Program-made: the position numbers and the translations under genes
In this document: positions 1 to 7,793 of the stretch, one piece after another
How the letters are laid out: the number at the start of each line of letters is the position of its first letter
Numbering within the stretch: position 1 is the first letter of the stretch
Notes under the pieces: model-generated
Database searches by the model: none
Told to the model about the DNA's origin: nothing
What the model saw: only the letters and a program-made list of their open reading frames with translations
NCBI RefSeq assembly: GCF_030166555.2
Contig: NZ_CP126461.2
From: Acholeplasma laidlawii_A
Lineage (GTDB): Bacteria; Bacillota_I; Bacilli_A; Acholeplasmatales; Acholeplasmataceae
Strand: one strand, 5' to 3'
DNA length: 64,000 nucleotides

Positions 1-203
1 ACTACACCAAATGCAAGTCCTGGTATCCAAAAATATTTAAAAGATAACAAAAATGCCGCGATTAAGACTGGGATATGTAGTATTGTGATTGGATTACCTG
101 GAACAATTGTAATAAATCCAATTTGTGGTACCATACCCATTAAAAAAATTAGTGCAACAAAAATAGAAGTTAACACTAATTCGAATGTTTGATTTTTTCT
201 CAT
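1..203 (-). CDS. ECF transporter S component (N-terminal fragment)
   Basis: Partial gene running off the left edge; only the first 67 residues are visible. It starts at ATG 203, with AAGGAG about 8 nt upstream. The sequence has a hydrophobic first helix, then a Pro/Gly-rich stretch with the HIP motif (ITILHIPVLIAAF) and a second helix ending in GLAFGV. That pattern is typical of substrate-binding membrane subunits of energy-coupling factor vitamin transporters of the PF12822-like group. The substrate cannot be told from this fragment. It would work with a shared EcfA/A'/T module, which is not in the window. Confidence 0.75.
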   Translation of the reverse strand, partial: MRKNQTFELVLTSIFVALIFLMGMVPQIGFITIVPGNPITILHIPVLIAAFLLSFKYFWIPGLAFGV

Positions 204-236
204 ATAATTTTCTCCTTTTTAGGCCACTTTGGGTCC

Positions 237-285
237 CATAAGTTAAAAATATTATACCACACGTAAAATATATAGTTCAAGTATA
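237..285 (-). promoter_or_regulatory. Promoter and short leader of the ECF S component gene
   Basis: On the minus strand a TTGAAC -35 is followed after 18 bp by TATAAT, preceded by TGG (extended -10). The leader to the ATG is about 40 nt and G/C-rich by local standards (around 215-240). I tried to read it as a preQ1-type element and could not, so no riboswitch is claimed. Confidence 0.5.
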
Positions 286-325
286 TAACCTAGGTATTTA
301 AAATATGTAAAAAAGTTTTAAAAAT

Positions 326-832
326 TTATAGATCTAGTCTCATTAAATTGTTATCAAAATACACACCGTCAATTTTTGTTGATCGTTTATCTACAGCATA
401 TGTGTAGAATCCAAACTTTTCATAAAGTCCGATTGCTTTATGATTATTAGATAATACTTCAAGGTAAATTGTTTCAGTAATACCGGTAGACTTCGCATAA
501 TCTATAAGTGTTTTTATTAACATAGAACCAACACCTTGATTCCAATAAGATTTTAAAACAGATATACCAATACTAGACTTATGTTTCGTTCTATCTTTTG
601 TATGAAGTTGTATGTGAGCAGTAGCTATAATTTTTAAATTATCTTTTACAATATACATTTTTTTAAAAGGTGTCTTACTAAAAGAATCTATTACTTTCAT
701 CTCTTCTTCTATACTTAAACCAACACCTTCTGAACCAAATAATAAGAAGTCGGTTTCACTTCCAACTTCTTTTAGGTAATTTAACATATCTTTAGCATCT
801 TCTCTTTGAACCAATTCTACCTTAAATGTCAT
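326..832 (-). CDS. GNAT family N-acetyltransferase
   Basis: A 168-residue single-domain protein. The C-terminal half has the GNAT acetyl-CoA motif A (SYWNQGVGSMLIKTLIDYA, a Q-x-x-G-x-G/A variant) and motif B (LEVLSNNHKAIGLYEKFGF, ending in the usual N-x-x-A-x-x-L-Y-x-x-x-G-F). This indicates transfer of an acetyl group to an amine; the acceptor is unknown. ATG 832 has AGGA about 6 nt upstream. It lies 13 bp after the Imm5-like gene and is probably the last gene of the lysine operon transcript. No clear terminator follows. Confidence 0.85.
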   Translation of the reverse strand: MTFKVELVQREDAKDMLNYLKEVGSETDFLLFGSEGVGLSIEEEMKVIDSFSKTPFKKMYIVKDNLKIIATAHIQLHTKDRTKHKSSIGISVLKSYWNQGVGSMLIKTLIDYAKSTGITETIYLEVLSNNHKAIGLYEKFGFYTYAVDKRSTKIDGVYFDNNLMRLDL

Positions 833-845
833 TTCATTTCCTCAT

Positions 846-1265
846 TTATTCTAATAGTGAAATTTGTCTTAATCTTTCACTTACAACTTGATTAGCATCT
901 TTTGTTTGAAATTGTATCATTTTTATCAAATAATCACAACATTTAAGTGCATGTGTTTTTACTTGGATCGTGGACACCATATGAGCAAGCGCTCTAATGT
1001 AGAACTGTTTGTCATTTTCGAGTGTTTTAGCTAGTTTATGTAACTTAAAAGCATACTCCCTAGCAGTTAATACATTTTGCAGACCTAAAAGTGATTCATT
1101 AATTAGTGAAAGTACTTCCTTATTATTTAAATCAAATTCAAGCCTGAAATGAGGTTGCATAACATTCTTTAGCCATAGTAAAATGGATTCTTTAGTATGA
1201 AAATTAAATCTCTTTATAAAATCATCATAAACATTGAGTTTGTATTGATTAAATGACGATTTCAT
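846..1265 (-). CDS. Imm5-like putative immunity protein
   Basis: A 139-residue, largely helical soluble protein. The segment from about residue 70 to 120 (AREYAFKLHKLAKTLEN, then RALAHMVSTIQVKTHALKCCDYLIK) resembles the Imm5-like 'putative immunity protein' family of Firmicutes. There it typically reads A-x-x-x-H-x-x-A-R followed by A-x-A-Q-A-V-S-T-A-H-V-x-x-H-A. The assignment is from memory of the family pattern. The ATG (1265-1263) overlaps the TGA that would end the restored M20 deacetylase gene (ATGA), so the two were translationally coupled. No toxin gene is adjacent. Confidence 0.55.
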   Translation of the reverse strand: MKSSFNQYKLNVYDDFIKRFNFHTKESILLWLKNVMQPHFRLEFDLNNKEVLSLINESLLGLQNVLTAREYAFKLHKLAKTLENDKQFYIRALAHMVSTIQVKTHALKCCDYLIKMIQFQTKDANQVVSERLRQISLLE

Positions 1266-2393
1266 ACTTTGAATAGTCCAAGTGCTTTACTTAGTTCAAT
1301 ATAATAGTTTAGGCCATTCATTAATATCTTTTCATCAAAATTAAACCTCTCATTATGAAGGGGATAGATATATTCTTTTTTTTGTATTTCTAGAACCTAT
1401 AAAAGTAAACATACCTGGGATATGTTTTTGGTAAAAGGCAAAGTCTTCAGAAAAAGTATAAGGCTTGATATGAACAATAGCATCTTTATCAATCATATTT
1501 TTTACAATATTATATAGGTGGTGATCATTATTGACCGGTGGATACAAATTGATGAACTTTCCCTTAACTTCTACACCATATTGAATTTCTACCGCTTTTG
1601 CAGTATCTAACATCTTTTCCTTTAATATATCAAAGGTTACTTTATTAAATGATCTCATAGTACCAGAAATATGTGCATGATTAGCGATAACGTTCTTAGC
1701 ATCACCACCATGAATCATACCAGTAGATATAACAGCTGGTTCTATTGGATCAATAAATTTTGATATGATTTGGCTTAATCCTACAACAAGTCCAGATGCA
1801 GCTAATACAGCATCCTTTCCTTGTTGTGGTTGTGCACCATGTGACGCATATCCATGAACTGTAAAGTCAAACTCTGCATTACCTGCAAGCATTGGACCGC
1901 TAATGATACCAAACTTTCCTTCATCCAAACCCGGAAATATATGTAGACCAAAAATAGATTTCACATGATAATCTTTGAGCACACCTTCATTAATCATTAC
2001 TTTAGCGCCACCAGGACCTTCTTCTGCGGGTTGAAATATAAAGACAATTGATTGATTAAGCATCTCTAGTTTAGATACATACTCCGCAAAGCCAAGCAAC
2101 ATTGATGTATGTCCATCATGCGCACAGGCATGCATTCTACCATCAAACCTAGATTTAAATTCAATATTTAAATCTTCCTTAATAGGTAGAGCATCCATAT
2201 CGGCTCTAAACCCAACTGCATCTTTGTTGATTCCTTCTTTAACAGCAACTAAACCTGTCTTAGCATAAGTTTTCGGTTCATAGCCAAACGATTCCAATTT
2301 TTCTTTAACATAGGCATATGTTAATTCTAAATCAAAACCAAGTTCTGGAATTTGGTGTAAATCTCTACGATATTTTAACATTTTTTCTATCAT
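1262..2393 (-). pseudogene. M20 amidohydrolase, probable N-acetyldiaminopimelate deacetylase, frameshifted at A8
   Basis: A metal-dependent deacetylase/amidohydrolase of the M20 family. Visible motifs are RRDLHQIPELGF near the start, GFRADMDALPIKE (~65-77), MHACAHDGHTSML (metal ligands C/H, D, H) and PAEEGPGGAK (catalytic and metal Glu). Position inside a lysine/DAP operon suggests N-acetyl-LL-diaminopimelate deacetylase, as in Bacillus. The continuous frame stops after GSRNTKKRIYLSPS. The run of eight A (plus-strand T 1376-1383) shifts the frame. With seven A the frame continues TKKEYIYPLHNERFNFDEKI and ends in LGLFKV at TGA 1264-1262, giving 376 residues, a normal family length. ATG 2393 has AAGGAAG upstream. 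Either a disabled gene, a slippage-rescued gene, or a homopolymer read error. Confidence 0.85.
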
Positions 2394-2445
2394 ACATACA
2401 CTTCCTTACTATATTTATTTTACCTAGATTCATTTAAAACGAATG

Positions 2446-3169
2446 TTAAGCACCCAGCAAATCATCCATCCCAAATAATCCAAACTTTTTATCTTTGATG
2501 AATTTAGCAGCTTTAATAGCACCTTCAGCAAAAACACTCTTATCATGCGCAATATGTGTAAATTCTAAAGTCTCACTTAAATTAGAAAAAATCACAGTAT
2601 GCTCTCCAACATAATTCCCTAATCGAAGACTATGTACATGAACCCCTTTTTCATTTGAATCACCATGAATAAGCTTTCTTTTTTCATTTAAAGCACCATT
2701 GACTGCATCATAGAGTTTAAATGCTGTACCACTTGGACTATCTTTTTTATAACGGTGATGCTTATCGATCATTTCTATATCATAATTACTATCTATTTGA
2801 CTACTTACTATTTTTAGCGCCTTAGTTAGTAAGTGAATACCAATAGAATAGTTGGCAGAATAAAAGATAGGTATATATTGACTATATGATTTTATCAACA
2901 TAAAATCATCTTCACTATACCCTGTGGTTGCAAGTACTAGCGATTTATTGTGTTTTTTTTGCATAATCTAGAATCCTTGGTAAGACTGTAGGTGTTGAAA
3001 AATCAATTAATACATCAAAATTATCTAAGTCATCAAAATTGTCTACTACGCCTTCACCCTTATAACGGTCATAGCCACCAGTATAGGTAATTGATTCATC
3101 TAATAAAACTTGTTTTTTTAAAACCTGGCCCATTTTGCCAAGTACACCGCTAATTGTTATTTTAATCAT
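2446..3169 (-). pseudogene. dapB: 4-hydroxy-tetrahydrodipicolinate reductase, frameshifted at A8
   Basis: DapB uses NAD(P)H to reduce the DapA product in the diaminopimelate route to lysine. The first 70 or so residues carry the nucleotide-binding motif (ITISGVLGKMGQ) and the FDVLIDFSTPT segment. The second part, in another frame, starts KKHNKSLVLATTGY and contains the catalytic HHRYKKDSPSGTAF (His-His, Lys-Lys, SGTA) and the C-terminal domain. The break is a run of eight A (plus-strand T 2953-2960). Seven A gives a continuous 240-residue protein of normal length with every motif present. The ATG at 3169 lies 8 bp inside the end of dapA, so translation was coupled. Confidence 0.92.
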
Positions 3170-4043
3170 TGTCCACCAACTTATAATCTCTTAAAACTTT
3201 TAATAATGCACGATTATGTTTAGCACCAAGTTTTGTTAATGGTAACCTTGGTTTACCTACTTCATATCCTAAATGTTCTAGTGCTTTTTTAACTGGTATT
3301 GGATTAGATTCAATAAACATCATATCATGAAGATTATTGAATTTTAAAAATGCTTCTTTATTATCGATACCTGCTCTAAAGTTTTGAATGAGTAATGAAG
3401 TGGATAATGGAATAATATTTGCAGTAACAGATATGACACCATGACCTCCTAAACTTAAAACATCATATACTTGATCATCATTCCCACTTAGGACAATAAA
3501 ATCTTCCGGTGTTTGATCAATAACGGCTTTGACTTGTTCTAAGTTACCACTTGCTTCCTTAATACCTATAATATTTTTGACTTTACTTAAGCGTTTGACT
3601 GTATCTACTTCTAAGTTTACACCCGTTCTAGATGGTACATTATAAAGCATGATTGGTAAGTTAATTGATTTAGCTACAGCCTTATAGTGGGCTAATAACC
3701 CATTTTGAGTTGGTTTATTGTAGTACGGTGTAACAATTAATAAAGCATCAGCACCTAATCTTTGTGCAGTTCTTGAAAAAGATATCGTTTGTTTTGTATC
3801 ATTACTACCTGTGCCCACCATGATGGGTATACGTTTATTAACGTAATTGACTACAAATGAAATAATTTCTTTTTTCTCACTCAAAGTAAGTGTTGGTGTT
3901 TCAGCAGTAGTCCCTAATATCACTAAAAAATCTGTTTCATTTTCAAGATGGAAATCTAATAAATTTTGTAGTACTGGGTAGTTAATTTTAGACCCCTTAA
4001 ATGGAGTAACTAGTGCAACCCCTGAACCTGTAAAATTTTTCAT
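3162..4043 (-). CDS. dapA: 4-hydroxy-tetrahydrodipicolinate synthase
   Basis: Class I aldolase that condenses pyruvate with aspartate semialdehyde, the first committed step to diaminopimelate and lysine. The 293-residue protein has the usual N-terminus (GSGVALVTPF), the substrate-contacting GTTAETPTL (~44-52), the YYNKP motif with the catalytic Tyr, and IGIKEASG with the Schiff-base Lys (~161). The ATG overlaps the asd stop as ATGA, and the 3' end overlaps the start of dapB by 8 bp. This is tight packing typical of a co-translated operon. Confidence 0.97.
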   Translation of the reverse strand: MKNFTGSGVALVTPFKGSKINYPVLQNLLDFHLENETDFLVILGTTAETPTLTLSEKKEIISFVVNYVNKRIPIMVGTGSNDTKQTISFSRTAQRLGADALLIVTPYYNKPTQNGLLAHYKAVAKSINLPIMLYNVPSRTGVNLEVDTVKRLSKVKNIIGIKEASGNLEQVKAVIDQTPEDFIVLSGNDDQVYDVLSLGGHGVISVTANIIPLSTSLLIQNFRAGIDNKEAFLKFNNLHDMMFIESNPIPVKKALEHLGYEVGKPRLPLTKLGAKHNRALLKVLRDYKLVDND

Positions 4044-5026
4044 TTTATAAACTCCTTGTAAATATACTCACCTATTTGTACTGCATTAAGTGCAGCACCT
4101 TTTCTAACATTATCCGCCACTGTCCATAACAGTACCTTATTTGGATAATTTAAGTCTTTTCTAATACGACCGATGTGGACTAAATTTGAGCCACTAGCAT
4201 CTAAAGGTGTTGGATAATCATTTGATGGATATAACTTAATTTCATCCATATTTGCATAGGCTGATTTAAGTTTATCAAGGTCAATGATTTCTTTTGTAGT
4301 AGCATTAATTTGGACACTGTGTCCTACTTTTACTGGGACTCTCACTGTTGTTGCAGTTATATTTATCTTTGAAGCTAATATTTTTTGGGTTTCTAAAATC
4401 ATCTTCATTTCTTCTTTAGTATAACCATTATCAAGAAATTGATCTATTTGAGGTATAACATTATTATATATTGGTTTTGGATAAAATTTATGTTCTAAGC
4501 CTTGTGATGTTCTATCTAAATCCTCTATACCGTTAACGCCCGAACCACTGACTGCTTGATAGGTTGTATAATCAACATCCACTAATTTAAATAACTGATG
4601 TACTGTATGAAGCGCTACAACACTTTGAATTGTAGAGCAATTTGGATTCGCTACAATATAGTCACTAGCTTTTAGTACATGCTTATTGACCTCAGGTACA
4701 ACAAGTGGAATATGTTCTATCATGCGATGAGCTGAGGAGTTATCAATCACATATATTTTATTAGAACTTGCGATTTTAGCGTATTTTAATGCAAGTTCAC
4801 TTTCTATTGCAAAAAACACGATATTTAATGGATCATTAAAACTATCTTCATTCAGTTCTTTGATGACAATTGTTCGACCCTTAAATAAGACTTCTTTACC
4901 TTTTGATCGACTTGATGCATACACAAAAAGTGTATCTACAGGTAACGATGATTGTTCCAGTATTTCTAGTATGGTTTGACCAACCAAACCTGTAATACCT
5001 ACAATACCTACATTGATTTTTTTCAT
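4040..5026 (-). CDS. asd: Aspartate-semialdehyde dehydrogenase
   Basis: Reduces aspartyl phosphate with NADPH to aspartate semialdehyde. The start is placed at ATG 5026 because AAGGTGG lies 5 nt upstream and the protein then begins MKKINVGIVGITGLVGQTIL, the dinucleotide-binding motif; the frame is open a little further upstream. Active-site motif VANPNCSTIQ (catalytic Cys) and the substrate-binding RVPVKVGHS segment are present; about 328 residues. It lies between lysC and dapA and feeds the lysine branch. Confidence 0.96.
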   Translation of the reverse strand: MKKINVGIVGITGLVGQTILEILEQSSLPVDTLFVYASSRSKGKEVLFKGRTIVIKELNEDSFNDPLNIVFFAIESELALKYAKIASSNKIYVIDNSSAHRMIEHIPLVVPEVNKHVLKASDYIVANPNCSTIQSVVALHTVHQLFKLVDVDYTTYQAVSGSGVNGIEDLDRTSQGLEHKFYPKPIYNNVIPQIDQFLDNGYTKEEMKMILETQKILASKINITATTVRVPVKVGHSVQINATTKEIIDLDKLKSAYANMDEIKLYPSNDYPTPLDASGSNLVHIGRIRKDLNYPNKVLLWTVADNVRKGAALNAVQIGEYIYKEFIK

Positions 5027-5042
5027 AGATTCCACCTTATGA

Positions 5043-6245
5043 TTAAACATTGAAGTGTTTAGCTAATACTTCAACCACTTTACTCTTATACTTTTTATCA
5101 AATGTATAAGAAATAGATATTTCAGATGTTGTAACTAACTTCACTTCTAAATCATTTTCTGCAAATAACTCAAATACTTCTGCAGCAATACCAGATTGAG
5201 AGCGCATCGCACTACCCACAATAGATACCTTTACGACCTCATTTACTTTTAATACTTGAATGGTTGGGTTTTTAGCTTCAAATTTATCAAGCACTTCATT
5301 TACTGCATCTAAATCATCAGCATGTGCCGTAAAAGCAATATTGATGGTACCACCCACACTTGGATTTTGGTTAATGACGTCAATATTAACTTCATTTAAT
5401 GCTAAATCTTTAAACAGTTCTGCAGTAATTTTAGTTGAATAAGGTATACGGCGAATTGAAACCATAACTACTTTATCTGTAACAGCAATGCCAGTAATTT
5501 TTTTATCTTCCATGTTTTGTTTGTACTCCTTAATGTAAGTCCCTTCTAAAGGGTTTTTAAGTGATGTGACATAGACTGTTACACCATAGTTTTGAGCAAT
5601 ATCGATACTTCTAGGCTCCATGATATTCGCGCCTAAAAATGCCATTTCTTTCATTTCTTCGTAATCGATTTGAGTTAGTTTTTGAGCATCCGGATATAAC
5701 CTTGGATCAACACCATAAATACCTGAGACATCCGTATATATTTCACAAATTGCACCCAGTTTTGCTGCTAAAGCAATTGCTGTTGTATCTGATCCACCAC
5801 GACCTAAGGTAGTGACTTCACCTTCTTCATTAAAACCTTGAAAACCCGCCACAATAACAATATTACCCGATTGAATATGCGCTTCAATACGTCTTGTGTC
5901 AATACTTGATATCTTATTCTTAGTATGTGTACCCTTGGTTAAAATCCCTGCTTTTTCTCCAGTTAAAGCAATCGATTTATATCCCATATCATTTAGCATA
6001 ATAGAAAGTAATGCAATAGAGACGACCTCACCAGTTGATATAAGTAAATCAACATCACGTTTATTCGGATATTTTGTTATATCTTTAGCCATTTTAATTA
6101 AACTATTTGTAGTTTTTCCCATGGCTGATAATACAACAACGAGTTCATTATAAGTGTTTTTCTTTTCAATGATAGTTTGAGCAACTTCTCTCATCAAATC
6201 TAAATTTTGAACACTAGAACCACCAAACTTCAAAACTGCTCTCAT
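5043..6245 (-). CDS. lysC: Aspartate kinase
   Basis: Phosphorylates aspartate to start the aspartate-family pathway. The 400-residue protein has the KFGGSSVQ ATP-binding motif at residues 6-13, the GRGGSDTTA substrate loop, FLGANIMEPRS, and two C-terminal ACT domains (from about 265) expected to bind an amino-acid effector. Effector specificity (lysine, threonine) cannot be read from sequence alone. Its location in a lysine-riboswitch operon argues for a lysine-dedicated isozyme. The ATG follows the lysA stop by one base. Confidence 0.96.
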   Translation of the reverse strand: MRAVLKFGGSSVQNLDLMREVAQTIIEKKNTYNELVVVLSAMGKTTNSLIKMAKDITKYPNKRDVDLLISTGEVVSIALLSIMLNDMGYKSIALTGEKAGILTKGTHTKNKISSIDTRRIEAHIQSGNIVIVAGFQGFNEEGEVTTLGRGGSDTTAIALAAKLGAICEIYTDVSGIYGVDPRLYPDAQKLTQIDYEEMKEMAFLGANIMEPRSIDIAQNYGVTVYVTSLKNPLEGTYIKEYKQNMEDKKITGIAVTDKVVMVSIRRIPYSTKITAELFKDLALNEVNIDVINQNPSVGGTINIAFTAHADDLDAVNEVLDKFEAKNPTIQVLKVNEVVKVSIVGSAMRSQSGIAAEVFELFAENDLEVKLVTTSEISISYTFDKKYKSKVVEVLAKHFNV

Positions 6246-6246
6246 A

Positions 6247-7509
6247 TTAAACTAATGCCTCATCATGGCTTAAAAGATCCATGAAACTTTCTTTCCTTAC
6301 AACTACTTTAGATTGACCATCTTTTACAAATACAACCATTGGAATTGTTAGCCTGTTGTAATGAGAAGCCATGGAATAATGATATGCACCTGTTGTTCTT
6401 ACAACAAGTAGATCATTCGGTTTGGCTTCTGGAAGTAAAATATCTTCAATAATAATATCTCCACTTTCACATGCTTTACCTGCCACAGTGTATGCTATAT
6501 CATGAACCATATCTTCCTTACCTACAATAAATGCATCATATTTAGCTTGATAAAGTGCAGTACGCATATGATCATTCATAGCACCATCAATAAATAAGTA
6601 TTTCTTCTTATTGATGGTTTCTTTAATTTGATTGACTGTATAAAGCGTATAACCTGCTTCAGCAACAATACTTCTACCTGGTTCAATATATACATGTGGT
6701 ACAGTAATTTCTAAACTGTTTGCAGTTTGGTAAACAGTGTCTAACAGTTCAGGAAGTACTTTATTTAAGTCTAATCTGATATCTGACTTAATGTATTTCA
6801 CACCAAATCCACCACCTAAATTGACTGCTTGTAAGTCGATTTGGTAAAGGTCTTGAATTTCTTTATAAAATTTTAGAATCGTAATTGCGTGATCATAAAA
6901 TGAATGTTCTTCAAGAATCTGGGAACCAATATGAGAGTGAGTGCCTAAAAAGTTTATATTTGGATTATCATATAATAACTTAATTGTCTCTTTAGTTCTA
7001 GGATCTAATATCGACATACCAAACTTAGAATCTAGTGTTGATGTTTTAATATATTTATGTGTATGTGCATCAATACCAGGATTGACTCTTAGCATGACAC
7101 TGACTTTATATTTATCATTAACAATCTCGTTTAAAATACTTGCTTCATAATCATTATCAACTATGATTGTACCTACTCTAAAATTGAGAGCCATAAGCAG
7201 CTCATCTTTAGTTTTATTGTTACCGTGCAGCACTATTTTTTCAACCGGAAAACCGGCTTTAAGTGCTGTATATAACTCACCTTGAGATACACAGTCTAAA
7301 TGTAGTCCTTCGCTCATAACAAGTTGTGCCATAGCAATCGTTAAAAATGCTTTAGAAGCATAGATAATATTACTTGATACTTTAGGGTGTCTAAACTTAC
7401 TTATGAAAACTTTACATTGATGACGAATTGCTGCTTCATCATAAATATAGAGTGGTGTTTGATACTTACTTTTTAAATCTTCGAAACTGATATTTTGAAT
7501 TGTTGTCAT
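6247..7509 (-). CDS. lysA: Diaminopimelate decarboxylase
   Basis: PLP-dependent fold-type III decarboxylase turning meso-diaminopimelate into lysine. The start is set at ATG 7509, with AAAGGAAG about 9 nt upstream; the frame is open further up but only through the ribosome-binding site. Motifs: IIYASKAFL with the PLP Lys (~53), GSHIGSQI, NLGGGFGVKY, EPGRSIVAEAG, and the active-site ACESGDIIIED. About 420 residues. First gene of the operon, directly after the riboswitch terminator. In an organism without peptidoglycan its only evident role is lysine supply. Confidence 0.97.
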   Translation of the reverse strand: MTTIQNISFEDLKSKYQTPLYIYDEAAIRHQCKVFISKFRHPKVSSNIIYASKAFLTIAMAQLVMSEGLHLDCVSQGELYTALKAGFPVEKIVLHGNNKTKDELLMALNFRVGTIIVDNDYEASILNEIVNDKYKVSVMLRVNPGIDAHTHKYIKTSTLDSKFGMSILDPRTKETIKLLYDNPNINFLGTHSHIGSQILEEHSFYDHAITILKFYKEIQDLYQIDLQAVNLGGGFGVKYIKSDIRLDLNKVLPELLDTVYQTANSLEITVPHVYIEPGRSIVAEAGYTLYTVNQIKETINKKKYLFIDGAMNDHMRTALYQAKYDAFIVGKEDMVHDIAYTVAGKACESGDIIIEDILLPEAKPNDLLVVRTTGAYHYSMASHYNRLTIPMVVFVKDGQSKVVVRKESFMDLLSHDEALV

Positions 7510-7529
7510 ACTAATTCTTCCTTTCAATT

Positions 7530-7564
7530 AAAAATAAAAATCACATAGCAAAAGCTAGTGATTT
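7530..7564 (-). terminator. Intrinsic terminator of the lysine riboswitch
   Basis: On the minus strand AAATCAC-TAGC, a four-base TTTT loop, then GCTA-T-GTGATTT forms an 11-bp stem with one bulge, followed by TTTATTTTT. It sits between the aptamer and lysA, so lysine binding is expected to cause early termination. Confidence 0.85.
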
Positions 7565-7565
7565 A

Positions 7566-7745
7566 ATAATTTAACTAAAACTTCTGCCTATTCCCTTAAT
7601 AATGCGCAATTCTTAATAACTTTAGGCGAGTTATAAGAAACAGTTGTAAATTTATTCAATTTACACCCAGCAAATGTTTATGCTTCGGCGAATGACACCT
7701 TTCCGTGATGTACTATTTGTATTCGCAGCCTCATTATTCGAGATT
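7566..7745 (-). promoter_or_regulatory. Lysine riboswitch (L-box)
   Basis: The minus strand carries the L-box core elements in the right order: GAGGCTGCGAA, AGTACATCACGGAAAGG, CGCCGAAGCA, TGCTGGGT, ACTGTTTC, TTGCGC and AGGGAATAGGCAGAAG. These are the conserved junction and lysine-binding segments of the family. With the terminator at 7530-7564 it makes a transcriptional OFF switch for the whole lysine operon. Boundaries are approximate. Confidence 0.95.
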
Positions 7746-7762
7746 GATTTAATTTTGTCTAC

Positions 7763-7793
7763 ATTATAACATGTAAATTAAATATATGTTGAA
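7763..7793 (-). promoter_or_regulatory. Promoter of the lysine operon
   Basis: Minus-strand TATAAT at 7768-7763, preceded by TGT (extended -10). A weak -35 (TTCAAC) lies 19 bp upstream, at 7793-7788, touching the end of the 5'-nucleotidase gene. The start point would be near 7756, just before the riboswitch. Confidence 0.6.

Noticed and set aside
205..245. A preQ1 or other small riboswitch before the ECF S component
   Set aside because: The leader has a G/C-rich patch, but the required helix and A-rich tail could not be aligned to the preQ1 pattern.
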